NCBI RefSeq assembly: GCF_902859805.1
Contig: NZ_CADIKC010000008.1
Coordinates: 186,001-250,000 of the forward strand
Direction of reading: 5' to 3'
DNA: 64,000 nucleotides
From: Paraburkholderia sediminicola
GTDB lineage: Bacteria; Pseudomonadota; Gammaproteobacteria; Burkholderiales; Burkholderiaceae
The position numbers were made by a program, and so were the translations under genes. Shown here in pieces: positions 35,020-43,753 of this stretch. Within the stretch, counting starts at the first letter, position 1; each line of letters opens with the position of its first letter. The notes under the pieces are model-generated. The model searched no databases, was not told where the DNA came from, and was given only the letters and a program-made list of their open reading frames with translations.

Positions 35020-35037
35020 CAATGAAACGTTTCATTG
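35020..35037. promoter_or_regulatory. 18-bp perfect palindrome, probable LysR operator
   Basis: CAATGAAACGTTTCATTG reads the same on both strands. It lies 38 bases before the LysR start (35075) and faces the divergent pirin 2-DoxX operon. A near-copy, CAATGAAACGTT followed by GC, occurs at 37884-37897 upstream of wrbA. One regulator for the pirin, LysR and wrbA promoters is a natural inference. Confidence 0.65.
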
Positions 35038-35074
35038 CCGCCAGTAGAACGATTAGAAGGAGTTGAAGCCGTCT

Positions 35075-35992
35075 ATGAACGCAATCACTGACCTCAATGA
35101 TCTTCGGCTCTTCGCAGAGGTGGTCGAGCGTGGGAGCTACACGGCGGCTGCGCGCGGCCTCGGTTTGCAGACGTCGAAACTCAGCCGGCGTGTTCGCGCA
35201 CTGGAAGAAGAGCTTGGCGTTCGGCTGCTCAATCGCACCAGCCGGAGCCTTTCCCTGACGGAAACCGGGCGGCAGTTCCACCAGCATTGCCTTGCGCTGG
35301 TGGCGGAAGCCAAGGCCGCGAAAGAGATCGTGGAGCGCACGCGTTCCAAGCCGCAAGGCACTGTCCGCATCGCCTGCCCGGTGGCCTTGCTGGAGTCCGG
35401 CATCTCTACGATCATCGCGCGATACGTGCAAGACAACCCTGATGTCCAGGTGCTACTCGATGCAACCAACCGCCGCGTGGATGTCGTCGAGGAAGGCCTG
35501 GACTTTGCGATTCGCGTCAGGCTGCCGCCGTTGGAGAACACCGATCTCGCCGTCCGTCAGCTGGGTTTGTCGATCCATATTCTGGTTGCCAGTCCCGAAC
35601 TGGCCGCGCGCTATCCGGTGCCTGGCTCGATCGAATCGGTCAAGGAATGGCCCACCCTTTCCATGGCGAGCAGCAACGAGCGATTTGTGTGGAATCTGGT
35701 CGACGCTGAGGGGCGCGTGACCTCATGGGCGCACCAGCCTCGCCTCGCCACCGACGACCTCGCGAGCCTTCGGATGGCGGCGATATCCGGCGTCGGCGTG
35801 GCCATGCTGCCGAGAGAACTGGTTGAGACCGATATTCAGGGCGGGCGCCTGCAGCACCTGCTGCCTGGTCTGGCCAGCACGCCGGGCCTTGTGCATGCGA
35901 TCTTTCCCACGCGACGGGGCATGGTGCCGGCCGTGCGTCATTTGCTTGATGCGCTCGTGGCAGGATTCGAAGGTCAGAACCGGTGGCGCTAG
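35075..35992 (+). CDS. LysR-family regulator divergent from pirin 2
   Basis: About 305 residues, of the LysR branch that begins DLNDLRLFAEVVERGSYTAA with recognition helix LQTSKLSRRVRALEEELGV (QhpR/YhjC/DmlR-like). The ATG at 35075 is chosen; AAGGAG lies twelve bases upstream, and a TTG at 35063 directly abuts it. The 18-bp palindrome upstream would let it repress or activate the pirin 2-DoxX operon and itself, and perhaps wrbA. Known relatives respond to quinones or flavonoids, but the ligand here is unknown. Confidence 0.9.
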   Translation: MNAITDLNDLRLFAEVVERGSYTAAARGLGLQTSKLSRRVRALEEELGVRLLNRTSRSLSLTETGRQFHQHCLALVAEAKAAKEIVERTRSKPQGTVRIACPVALLESGISTIIARYVQDNPDVQVLLDATNRRVDVVEEGLDFAIRVRLPPLENTDLAVRQLGLSIHILVASPELAARYPVPGSIESVKEWPTLSMASSNERFVWNLVDAEGRVTSWAHQPRLATDDLASLRMAAISGVGVAMLPRELVETDIQGGRLQHLLPGLASTPGLVHAIFPTRRGMVPAVRHLLDALVAGFEGQNRWR

Positions 35993-36037
35993 CGCGGCGA
36001 GCAGTGGCCCGCAACGAGGCCGCCCTTCTGCGCGGTT

Positions 36038-37015
36038 TCAGCGTGCCGTATCCGGGTCGGCGCCTGCCAGCAGCTTCTCCGTGAGAAATTCGCCGATGGC
36101 ATCCAGCGCCTGTGCCGACGCCTTCAGACTTCCAATGCTGCCGGCGAAGCCATGCGGCATCCCCATCCAGACATCGAGCCGGGCATCGGTTCCGGCGGCA
36201 ATCGCACGCTCGACATAGCTGCGCGAATCATCGAGCAAGACTTCGTCGTCTCCGACGTGAACGCGAACGGGCGGCAAGCCGGAAAGCTGCCCGTGAAGAG
36301 GCGACGCCAGCGGAAGCTTCGGGTCGGCACTCCCCAGATAGGCATGCACCAGTTCCGCGACTTGCGGCAGGGTGAAATATGGATCGGCATCCGCGCGCGT
36401 CACATACGTCTCGCTCAAGAGCGTCAGATCGGTAACCGGCGATAGTGCGGCCACGCCAACAAGCGCCGACTTTGCGGAAGCCGCGTCGGCAGAGACGCGT
36501 GCGGCGAGTACCAGGGCGAGATTGCCGCCGGCAGAGTCGCCCGTGATGGCAATCCGGCGGATTCCCCTTTCCTCCAGGCCGCGGTAAGACGCCAGCACAT
36601 CGTCGACAGCCGCAGGGAAACGGTGCTCGGGCGCAAGCCGATAGTCCGGGATAAATGCGCTCGCTCCCGCCCTCGCGGCGATGTGCCCAACCAGGTGACG
36701 GAAGGCTTTGGCACTTCCCAGGTTGAACCATCCGGCATGCAGATGGAGGATCGCTTCGTCAGACCGGGCATGCGCAGGATGAACCCAGAGGCCCGTAATG
36801 CCGCCAACCGTGTCGGCTTCGAAGCTCACGTCATCGCGTGGCGAAACGCGTTCCATCATGGCATCGAAAGGCTCGCGTGCTTCGATGCCCCTCAGTTTTC
36901 CTTTCCTGGGGCTCGCCATGGTTCGCGTGGCGGCGGTGATCGTCGCGTCTTCCGGGTCAAGCGGATGGGTAACGACGAAATGCTTCAACGCATCTTCAGT
37001 TGTCGAACGTTGCAT
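36038..37015 (-). CDS. Alpha/beta hydrolase, HSL family
   Basis: About 325 residues of the hormone-sensitive-lipase-like esterases. The nucleophile elbow GDSAGGN, the acid in DEVLLDDSRSY and the His in GMPHGFAG are all present. The oxyanion motif, usually HGGG or HGGW, reads HAGW. PDYRLAPEHRFPAAVDD is typical. The start at 37015 follows AAAGAGCTGAG and removes about 59 residues of the longer open frame that have no family match. It is 170 bases downstream of wrbA on the same strand. It probably hydrolyses short-chain esters or lactones. Confidence 0.88.
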   Translation of the reverse strand: MQRSTTEDALKHFVVTHPLDPEDATITAATRTMASPRKGKLRGIEAREPFDAMMERVSPRDDVSFEADTVGGITGLWVHPAHARSDEAILHLHAGWFNLGSAKAFRHLVGHIAARAGASAFIPDYRLAPEHRFPAAVDDVLASYRGLEERGIRRIAITGDSAGGNLALVLAARVSADAASAKSALVGVAALSPVTDLTLLSETYVTRADADPYFTLPQVAELVHAYLGSADPKLPLASPLHGQLSGLPPVRVHVGDDEVLLDDSRSYVERAIAAGTDARLDVWMGMPHGFAGSIGSLKASAQALDAIGEFLTEKLLAGADPDTAR

Positions 37016-37184
37016 GCTCAGCTCTTTCGAATAAATGGTTGTCAATGGCGCCGGTTCCCGGCCAATGTCGAACGACCGCTGTATCCCGTATCCCGGTGCA
37101 TTCGCTTTCCAGATCCGTGTCGGCCAGGCGGATTTCCACCTGGCCGTCTCATGCACGCGCCAACGGTGCGAACAGGCCTGACGC

Positions 37185-37784
37185 TCAGCCAAACAGCTTG
37201 TTGGCCGTTCTGGCGATCAGTTCGCCCTGGTGACGAGCGCCGGCGAGCTCGATTGCGCTCGGCTGACGTTGGCCTTGCCCGCCGGCAATCGTCGTGGCGC
37301 CATAGGGCGCGCCGCCGACGATTTCGTCCAGCGTCATCTGCCCCTGGTGGCTATACGGCAGGCCGACGATCGTCATGCCGAAGTGCAGCAGATTGGTAAT
37401 GATCGAGAACAGCGTCGTTTCCTGGCCGCCGTGCTGGCTCGCTGTCGACGTGAACGCACCGCCGACCTTGCCATTCAATGCACCGCTCATCCACAGGCCG
37501 CCGGCCTGATCCAGGAATGACGCCATCTGCGACGACATGCGTCCGAATCGGGTTGGCGTGCCAACCACAATAGCGTCGTAGTTGGCGAGTTCGGCGACGG
37601 TCGCAACCGGCGCCTGCTGGTCGAGCTTGAAGTAGGCGGCCTTGGCCACGTCCGCCGGCGCAGTCTCCGGCACCCTCTTGACGTCGACCATGGCTCCTGT
37701 GGAACGCGCACCTTCGGCAACGGCATCCGCTAACGCTTCGACATGGCCATACGAGGAATAATATAGAACCAGAACTTTCGACAT
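37185..37784 (-). CDS. wrbA: NAD(P)H:quinone oxidoreductase WrbA
   Basis: 199-residue flavodoxin-like quinone reductase. FMN-binding strings are visible: YYSSYGHVEALADAVAEGA, GTPTRFGRMSSQMASFLD and STASQHGGQE. WrbA tetramers reduce quinones by two electrons and protect against redox cycling. GGAAGGAG before the ATG at 37784 fixes the start; the frame is open to 37982, but the added residues are not family-like. Upstream lies CAATGAAACGTT, which resembles the palindrome of the LysR regulator at 35020. This links it to the pirin/DoxX quinone-response genes. Confidence 0.92.
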   Translation of the reverse strand: MSKVLVLYYSSYGHVEALADAVAEGARSTGAMVDVKRVPETAPADVAKAAYFKLDQQAPVATVAELANYDAIVVGTPTRFGRMSSQMASFLDQAGGLWMSGALNGKVGGAFTSTASQHGGQETTLFSIITNLLHFGMTIVGLPYSHQGQMTLDEIVGGAPYGATTIAGGQGQRQPSAIELAGARHQGELIARTANKLFG

Positions 37785-37883
37785 TTCGATCTCCTTCCTA
37801 TATCTGCGTGGTACCGCTGTGGGAAATAACGACTCGACCTGAAGGCTACGACCGGAATGCTTAGGCGCATAGCTCCGCGGTTG

Positions 37884-37898
37884 CAATGAAACGTTGCT
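37884..37898 (-). promoter_or_regulatory. Putative operator before wrbA
   Basis: CAATGAAACGTTGC, flanked by TTG, repeats the first twelve bases of the 18-bp palindrome at 35020-35037, and here forms GCAA-N7-TTGC. It sits 100 bases upstream of the wrbA start. It is probably a second site for the same LysR regulator. Confidence 0.5.
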
Positions 37899-37966
37899 TT
37901 CTGCAGAACGACAAAAATTGGTCAACGCATCCGGATGATGGCTGCCAGACGCCCATAAAGCAAAAC

Positions 37967-38006
37967 GGCTGAGGCTTCCCACCTACGTAGGTGGAAAGCC
38001 TCAGCC
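37967..38006 (-). terminator. Strong terminator after the DUF4148 gene
   Basis: A 40-base nearly perfect palindrome: arms GGCTGAGGCTT and AAGCCTCAGCC, with inner CCACCTAC/GTAGGTGG and a single mismatch. On the minus strand it is followed by GTTTTGCTTT. It starts 43 bases after the stop of the minus-strand DUF4148 gene, and insulates wrbA from it. Confidence 0.8.
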
Positions 38007-38048
38007 GCAACTTACGCGATCTTCGAGAATCGCGCTTTTACATCGACA

Positions 38049-38333
38049 TTACAGACCGCTTGCTGCGCCCGAACGGGACGTTCCGTCAGCACTACCACCG
38101 TAACCCGAAACAGGGGCTTGGGCTGCGGCATTCTGCGCCGCGACTTTTGCTTCAGCTGCCTGGATGTTCTCGGGGTAGTGAAGCCAGTCATGCGGGTCGT
38201 AGCCGGCCTTCTCGAGCTGGGCCAGCTCGGCGCGCACCTGCTCGCGGCTTACCGGCTGACTGGACTGTGCGAACGATGCCACGGGTGCTGCAATAAGAGC
38301 AGCAATAAGAACCATCCTGGTGAACGACTTCAT
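38049..38333 (-). CDS. DUF4148 domain-containing exported protein
   Basis: 94 residues. A clear signal peptide (MKSFTRMVLIAALIAAPVASFA, cleavage before QSS) leads into SREQVRAELAQLEKAGYDPHDW and YPENIQAAEAKVAAQ, the signature of DUF4148. This is a family of small periplasmic proteins very common in Burkholderia and relatives. Its function is unknown. It is transcribed alone and followed by a strong terminator. The gene is much shorter than its neighbours but has normal codon character. Confidence 0.87.
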   Translation of the reverse strand: MKSFTRMVLIAALIAAPVASFAQSSQPVSREQVRAELAQLEKAGYDPHDWLHYPENIQAAEAKVAAQNAAAQAPVSGYGGSADGTSRSGAASGL

Positions 38334-38526
38334 GGTGACCTACCTCAACGATTGTTTTAGTTGCGCTACAGAGCAGCTTCGCTGCCAAGGCTGCACGCAG
38401 TCTAAAGGGCAAAAATCGTTAGGGTAAGTACCAGTTTTTTAACTCTCTGTTGCTGACGCAGCAACAATCGGCCGGCGTCGCCGCTGAGCATGCAAGAGCG
38501 GATGATGCGACCTCCACCCTGCGTGC

Positions 38527-39207
38527 TTACTGCATCACGTAGCTCCTGATGATGTGGTCGACCAGGGTCGGCAAACGCTGAGCGATCCGCCGGGCGTCGC
38601 TGCCTGATCTGACGTTGCCTGTTGCATTCTCCCAAAGCATCATCAACGTATCCACCAACGCCTCGGCATCCACCGCGTGTGCGGCAATAGCCAGTCGCAT
38701 CAATAGTGCTCGAAACTCTCGGCCAAGCTTGAGACGCGATAGGTTGACAGGATGATCCTCGCCCGAGAACTGTATCGTCGGCAATTGCGGCTGCCCGGGC
38801 TGATGACTATCAGAAGCGAGCTTGACGGCAACGTCGATAAAGAGCTCGAGCATGTGTTGAACAGGCTCGTCGCCGGATCGATGTCCAGCTTCCCGCCATT
38901 GCGCACGCTGACGATCGCAAAGCAGGTCTGCATAAGCTTGTAGAAATGCCTTGCGCGAGCCGAAAACCCGATAGATATGCCGCTTACCGAGCCCCGTTTG
39001 ATCGGCAAGACGATCGAGATTCAACGACTCGACCGGCTCGCGATAGAAAAGCGCTACTGCGGCTTCAAGAATGGTGTTCCGGAGATCGCCCGTTGCAGCC
39101 TCCGGACGTCTACCGTTCTTTCGACGGATCGCGGACCGCGCAACTCGCAACGAGTCGGCCTCACGTTCATCTTGCTGAGCAAATTCATTCACCAATGCTT
39201 TCCACAT
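38527..39207 (-). CDS. TetR-family regulator
   Basis: 226 residues. The TetR helix-turn-helix lies at about 45-95 (RNTILEAAVALFYREPVESLNLDRLAD, GLGKRHIYRVFGSRKAFLQAY), after an N-terminal tail rich in charged residues. The C-terminal ligand domain is not recognisable. GAGG stands eleven bases before the first ATG; a start nearer the helix-turn-helix is possible. The adjacent quinone oxidoreductase gene lies upstream on the same strand. A 6-bp inverted repeat at 39352-39381 may be its operator. Confidence 0.82.
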   Translation of the reverse strand: MWKALVNEFAQQDEREADSLRVARSAIRRKNGRRPEAATGDLRNTILEAAVALFYREPVESLNLDRLADQTGLGKRHIYRVFGSRKAFLQAYADLLCDRQRAQWREAGHRSGDEPVQHMLELFIDVAVKLASDSHQPGQPQLPTIQFSGEDHPVNLSRLKLGREFRALLMRLAIAAHAVDAEALVDTLMMLWENATGNVRSGSDARRIAQRLPTLVDHIIRSYVMQ

Positions 39208-39351
39208 CGTTTAGCCATCCTCTGTGTCAGCAGCCGAACCGGCATCAAAGACTGTTGCAGCGGTTCTTCTAACAAAGCATTTTTGCGAATCCCGCGTGAT
39301 CGACTCTGGAAGCATCGCCTCGTAAGCCGTGTCGCTCGATGCACGCCCAGC

Positions 39352-39381
39352 ACATTACTATACGAATGGAAAATATAATGT
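39352..39381. promoter_or_regulatory. A/T-rich inverted repeat upstream of TetR gene
   Basis: ACATTA (39352-39357) and TAATGT (39376-39381) frame an A/T-rich core containing CTATAC and ATATAA, in the 258-base gap before the TetR gene. It is suitable as promoter plus operator for autoregulation. The evidence is only positional. Confidence 0.35.
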
Positions 39382-39465
39382 CAAGACTGGTTAACACCCC
39401 CGCAATCATGAAGCGGCGCTGAAAGCGGCCCTGAGCGCGCCAACGGAGGAGACACTCGACAATCT

Positions 39466-40473
39466 TTACTGGAAGCCTTCCAGCACGGTCTTGCCGATAG
39501 CCTTTCCTGTTTCGATCCGTTCGTGTGCGCGGCGAAGGTTCGCTGCCGTCAAGGGACCTTCCACGTGCGTGAGCGTCGTCTGCAGCAGGCCGGCATCAAC
39601 CATCTCCGACACTTCTTTCAGCAGGCGGTGCTGGGCATCCATGTCCGCTGTCTGGAACAGCGACCGGGTAAACATCATCTCCCACGAAACCGTGATGCTC
39701 TTCGGCTTGAACGGCGCAATGCTGTCGTCAAAGTTGTCGATCAGCGTGATATGGCCTTGGGGGTTCAACGCACGGGCCAGACTGGGGGCGCTACCGGGCA
39801 TCGACGTGATCGCCCCGATATAGTCCACGCCATCGAAGCCGATTGCGTGCAGCGCTTCGTCGATAGGCTTGCTGTGGTCGACAACGTGCTTCGCTCCTAG
39901 CTTCTTCACCCACTCGACAGTTTCGGGCCGTGACGCAGAGGCGATGACAGTAAGGCCCGTGAGGCGGTTCGCCAGCTGGATCAACATGGAGCCAACGCCC
40001 CCTGCTCCGTTCAGAACGAGCAGCGTGCCGCCGGTTGCGCGCGAGCCGCGCGGCACCTTCATGCGGTCGAAGAGCATTTCCCATGCAGTTATCGAGGTGA
40101 GCGGCAAGGCCGCCGCCTCGGCGAATGACAATGAGGTGGGCTTGGGCCCGACGATCCGCTCGTCGACGAGGTGGAACTCCGAGTTGGTCCCCGGGCGATC
40201 CATCGCGCCCGCATAGAAGACCTCGTCGCCCGGCCTGAAGAGCGTGACCTCGCTTCCAACCGCAACGACCACGCCCGCCGCGTCGTAGCCCAACACTCTG
40301 GGAAGCGGACTCTGCGAAGGATCTTCCCAGCGACGGCGCTTCACATCGACAGGATTCACCGACACGGCTCTCACGGCGACCCGCAAATCGCGTGGGCCAG
40401 GTTCCGGCATCGGAAGTTCAAGCTCGGTCAAAACCTCGACGCCACCCTTTGCCTTATAGCCAATCGCCTTCAT
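39466..40473 (-). CDS. Zinc-binding-type alcohol dehydrogenase/quinone oxidoreductase family protein
   Basis: About 335 residues of the medium-chain reductase fold. The N-terminal GroES-like domain starts MKAIGYKAKGG, and the nucleotide-binding motif is GAGGVGSMLIQLA. The Cys/His ligands for catalytic zinc are absent, so this is a zinc-free quinone oxidoreductase-like member (the adh_fam_1 type by its start and length). It is likely an NADPH-dependent reductase of enones or quinones. GGAG before the ATG at 40473 decides the start over a TTG at 40485. It is divergent from the catabolic operon that begins at 40803. Confidence 0.86.
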   Translation of the reverse strand: MKAIGYKAKGGVEVLTELELPMPEPGPRDLRVAVRAVSVNPVDVKRRRWEDPSQSPLPRVLGYDAAGVVVAVGSEVTLFRPGDEVFYAGAMDRPGTNSEFHLVDERIVGPKPTSLSFAEAAALPLTSITAWEMLFDRMKVPRGSRATGGTLLVLNGAGGVGSMLIQLANRLTGLTVIASASRPETVEWVKKLGAKHVVDHSKPIDEALHAIGFDGVDYIGAITSMPGSAPSLARALNPQGHITLIDNFDDSIAPFKPKSITVSWEMMFTRSLFQTADMDAQHRLLKEVSEMVDAGLLQTTLTHVEGPLTAANLRRAHERIETGKAIGKTVLEGFQ

Positions 40474-40802
40474 TACATTCTCCAATGTCGTCCATGCCGA
40501 ACTCTTTCGGCCACGCCGCGCGAAGCGCAGCTCAAATCGCCGGGCACTGAAATAGCCAATAGTCGGCGGTTTGACTCGCCTGGAATCCTATATCCACAAC
40601 GCTCGTTCGCCAGTGTCCTGAATGGCAATGCACCATTGCGCACGGCAGAACGTCATCAGCGAATGGTTGACACACCTCCGCCGACATCCTAATATACAAC
40701 AATGCTGCACGCATTCACTATTGTTGAATATACGCAGTGCAGCGCCTGGCAGGAGACATCGTGGTTTTTACGATCGCCATCATTTATTAAGGATTCCTTT
40801 CA
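40474..40802. other. Divergent intergenic region with IclR-type operator
   Basis: 329 bases between the quinone oxidoreductase and the first crotonase gene. The stretch 40690-40745 carries an inverted repeat (CAACA-N20-TGTTG) that matches the one beside the IclR gene, nested in a CTGCAC/GTGCAG repeat. The promoter for the rightward operon should overlap it. No small gene is visible. Confidence 0.55.
40691..40732. promoter_or_regulatory. Putative IclR operator before the catabolic operon
   Basis: CAACA (40697-40701) and TGTTG (40722-40726) are separated by 20 bases, with further symmetry (AATATACAACAA against TTGTTGAATATA, 10 of 12 matching). The right part CATTCACTATTGTTGAA is nearly identical to CATTCATTATTGTTGAA in the IclR/porin gap at 47777-47793, where the half-sites have exactly the same spacing. 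This points to the IclR regulator at 46889 as its ligand-dependent controller. Confidence 0.7.
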
Positions 40803-41591
40803 ATGGAAAGCATCTACTTTGAACGTCGTCAGAACGTAGGCCATATCGTATTGGCCAACCCGCCCTCCAATCTCATTGCCGCTGATTTCGCCGACTGCCT
40901 CGAGAAAGCCGTTCGGGAAGCCAGCAAGACCGATATCCGGTCGCTCCTGATCCGTGCGGAAGGCCCCGATTTCAGCAAAGGCGGCGACGTCCTCGATTTC
41001 ATCGACAAAGGTTTCGATGACTGGCGGACGTTCATCTCGCAGATTCACCATACCTATCGGTCAATCGAAGCCCTCCAGATCCCGACGGTTGCCGCCGTGC
41101 GCGGCGCGGCATTCGGCGGCGCATTCGAACTCGCTCTCGCTTGCGATTTCATCGTCGCGGCGGAGAACGCCACCTTCCGTTGCATTGAAGCGTCCGTCGG
41201 CTCGGCGCCTGTCGCGGGCGGCGTGCAGCGCCTCGCGGAAAGAGCGGGTCGTGCATATGCCGCGCGCTACGCGATGCTGAGCGAACCCATGTCCGGTGCG
41301 ACCGCCGGTCGGCTCGGCGTTGCCGCCTTCGTCGTCGGTGAAGATGAGGTCGAGAACGTTGCCGATGACCTCGCCATCAAGCTTGCGAACGGCCCGACGC
41401 GCTCGTATGGCGCGATTCGCGCCCTCCTCAAGGCATGGTCAGGCGGCGGCGTGCCCGGTGCCGACTCGCTGATCCTCGATCTCACCATGGGGCTGCACAT
41501 GACGGAAGACGCCAGGAAGGGGCGAACGGCACGTGCAGAAGCGTTCGCTCGAGGCGAAGAACCGACTCCGGTCGTATTTGTCGGCAAATAA
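40803..41591 (+). CDS. Crotonase (enoyl-CoA hydratase/lyase family), copy 1
   Basis: 262-residue crotonase. Oxyanion-hole elements are present at SKGGDV and GAAFGGAFE, and both acidic positions used by hydratases are kept: Glu in AFELAL and Glu in CIEASVG. It should add water to an enoyl-CoA or carry out a related cleavage on a CoA thioester. AAGGA precedes the ATG. It is the first gene of a rightward six-gene operon and is followed after 37 bases by a CoA ligase gene. The same pair, of the same length for the hydratase, recurs inverted at 57211-59847. The IclR-type operator lies just upstream. Confidence 0.9.
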   Translation: MESIYFERRQNVGHIVLANPPSNLIAADFADCLEKAVREASKTDIRSLLIRAEGPDFSKGGDVLDFIDKGFDDWRTFISQIHHTYRSIEALQIPTVAAVRGAAFGGAFELALACDFIVAAENATFRCIEASVGSAPVAGGVQRLAERAGRAYAARYAMLSEPMSGATAGRLGVAAFVVGEDEVENVADDLAIKLANGPTRSYGAIRALLKAWSGGGVPGADSLILDLTMGLHMTEDARKGRTARAEAFARGEEPTPVVFVGK

Positions 41592-41628
41592 GAAGCCGTC
41601 AGTCAGGCCCATTGCACGGAAGACACTG

Positions 41629-43290
41629 ATGAACACACTTTCATATCAGAGCGGAACGCGTTCTCCGGAACTGATCGACAAAACCATTGGCGATTCATTT
41701 GACGAGATCGCCAGCAGGATGGGCGAGCACGTCGCGGCAGTCAGCCGGCATGAGGGGGTGCAGCTAAGCTACAGTGAACTTCGTGAAAAGTCGGACCGGC
41801 TTGCGGCCGCGCTTCTAGAGTCGGGACTCAAGCCCGGCGAGCGGATCGGAATCTGGTCCCACACGAACCTCGCCTGGCTATTGCTGCAGTTGGCCACGGC
41901 GAAGGCCGGGTTGATACTCGTCAACATCAATCCGGCCTACCGGACGTCGGAACTGGAACATGCGCTCAACCTCGTAGGATGCAAGGCCATCGTGACGATG
42001 GTCCGCTACCGGTCGAGCGAGTACCTGAACATGTTGCGGGAGCTGGGAAAAGCGCGACTGCCGAGCCTCGAGACGATCTGGTGGATCGACGATGCGGACT
42101 GTCAGGACGAAGCCGGCGCGCAACGCTTCTCCGACCTGCTCCGCTCCGGCGATGCAAACAGCGCAAAGCTTCAGGAAGTGCGCCGCACGGTGCGCCCGGA
42201 CGATGCCGTCAACATCCAGTTCACCAGCGGGACGACAGGGCTTCCCAAGGCCGCGACGCTGAGTCATCGCAACATCCTGAACAACGGTTTCTTCGTGGGC
42301 GAGTGCATGAAGCTCACCCACGAAGATCGAGTCTGCGTTCCGGTTCCGATGTACCACTGCTTCGGTATGGTCATGGGCAATCTGGCTTGCCTGACCCATG
42401 GCTCGACGATCGTCTACCCCGCCGAACGCTTCGACGCAGAAGCCGTTCTGGAGACCGTACAGGCGGAAAAATGCACGGCGCTGTACGGCGTGCCGACCAT
42501 GTTCATCGCGGCACTCAATCACCCGCGCTTTGCAGAGTTCGATATGAGCAGTCTGCGCACCGGCATCATGGCCGGTTCGCCTTGTCCTATCGAGATCATG
42601 AAGCGGGTTGTCGGTGAAATGCATCTGCCCGAGATCACGATCGCATACGGCATGACGGAAACGAGCCCTGTGAGCTGCCAAAGCATGACGGATACGCCGG
42701 TCGAACGGCGGGTATCCACGGTCGGCCAGGTGCTGCCTCACCTCGACGTAAAGATTGTCGACCCGCTCACCGGCCGGACTGTGGAGCGCGGCCAGACCGG
42801 CGAACTCTGCACCCGCGGCTATTCAGTCATGCTCGGCTACTGGAACCAGCCCGACCGCACGCGCGACGCAATCGACGCCGAAGGCTGGATGCATTCGGGC
42901 GATCTCGCCACGATGGATCCGGACGGCTACGTCAACATCGTCGGGCGCATCAAGGATATGGTCATCCGCGGCGGTGAAAACCTTTATCCCCGCGAGATCG
43001 AAGAGTTTCTGTACTCCTGCCCAGGCGTGCTCGACGTGCAGGTGGTCGGTGTACCGGACCCGCATTTCGGCGAAGAACTCTGCGCATGGATCGTCGTCAG
43101 GCCGGAGTCGGTTCTCGACGACGAAGCAGTCCGCGACTTTTGCAAGGGCCGGATAGCGCATTACAAGGTTCCCAAATACATCCGCTTTGTCGACTCGTTT
43201 CCGACCACCGTGACGGGAAAAATCCAGAAGTACGTGATCCGGCAAATCATGAGCGACGAGCTTGATCTGAAAGAACAACACACGGCGTGA
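41629..43290 (+). CDS. Acyl/aryl-CoA ligase (AMP-binding), copy 1
   Basis: About 553 residues of the adenylate-forming family. Motifs: P-loop FTSGTTGLPKAATLSH, YGMTETSP, GWMHSGDLATMDPDG, RIKDMVIRGGENLYP and the C-terminal Lys in VTGKIQKY. It activates a carboxylic acid to its CoA thioester. It is closely related to medium-chain fatty acyl-CoA synthetases, so an aliphatic side chain is as likely as an aromatic acid. I chose ATG at 41629 with GGA upstream; the frame opens earlier, inside the crotonase gene. The paralogue at 57211-58947 shares nearly all motifs. Confidence 0.91.
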   Translation: MNTLSYQSGTRSPELIDKTIGDSFDEIASRMGEHVAAVSRHEGVQLSYSELREKSDRLAAALLESGLKPGERIGIWSHTNLAWLLLQLATAKAGLILVNINPAYRTSELEHALNLVGCKAIVTMVRYRSSEYLNMLRELGKARLPSLETIWWIDDADCQDEAGAQRFSDLLRSGDANSAKLQEVRRTVRPDDAVNIQFTSGTTGLPKAATLSHRNILNNGFFVGECMKLTHEDRVCVPVPMYHCFGMVMGNLACLTHGSTIVYPAERFDAEAVLETVQAEKCTALYGVPTMFIAALNHPRFAEFDMSSLRTGIMAGSPCPIEIMKRVVGEMHLPEITIAYGMTETSPVSCQSMTDTPVERRVSTVGQVLPHLDVKIVDPLTGRTVERGQTGELCTRGYSVMLGYWNQPDRTRDAIDAEGWMHSGDLATMDPDGYVNIVGRIKDMVIRGGENLYPREIEEFLYSCPGVLDVQVVGVPDPHFGEELCAWIVVRPESVLDDEAVRDFCKGRIAHYKVPKYIRFVDSFPTTVTGKIQKYVIRQIMSDELDLKEQHTA

Positions 43291-43348
43291 CGCGTCTCAG
43301 CGATGAGATCACATCAATCCCGCTACAACCATTTACCGGAGTGCCGCC

Positions 43349-43714
43349 ATGGCAGAAGTTGACGTACAAACCATCTACTTCGTCGCGAAGGATATGGCCA
43401 GGCTGGAAGATTTCTATGCGTCGGCGCTGGGGATGCCTGTCCAGTTTCGCGACGAGAACAAGTGGACTCAATTTCGTCTGCCACGCAGCGCATTTGCACT
43501 GAGTTCGGTAGAGGAAGCGGCAGAAGGAGCCGTTGGGGCTGTGCCCGTCTTCCAGGTCGCCGGTGAGGCCCAGGACGAGGTCCGGCAGAAAATCCTGTCG
43601 GCGGGCGGCCAGCAACTCGCGCAGCGCGACATGGGCACGCACGGCGTCGTTACCACCTACCTGGATCCGGAAGAGAACATCTTTCAGGTATTCAGCAAAT
43701 CTTCGACTCGTTAA
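43349..43714 (+). CDS. VOC-family protein (glyoxalase/dioxygenase fold)
   Basis: 121 residues of the vicinal-oxygen-chelate fold: VQTIYFVAKDMARLEDFYASALGM at the start, the middle strand WTQFRLPRSAFAL, and the closing TTYLDPEENIFQVF. The usual metal His at the start is replaced (the first strand reads TIYF), so metal binding by this chain is uncertain. It could be a small lyase, isomerase or binding protein for the pathway. GGAG precedes the ATG. It is third in the rightward operon, between the ligase and the monooxygenase. Confidence 0.8.
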   Translation: MAEVDVQTIYFVAKDMARLEDFYASALGMPVQFRDENKWTQFRLPRSAFALSSVEEAAEGAVGAVPVFQVAGEAQDEVRQKILSAGGQQLAQRDMGTHGVVTTYLDPEENIFQVFSKSSTR

Positions 43715-43753
43715 GTCAGAAGATCACACATTTCGCACTTACTGGAAAAAGCC

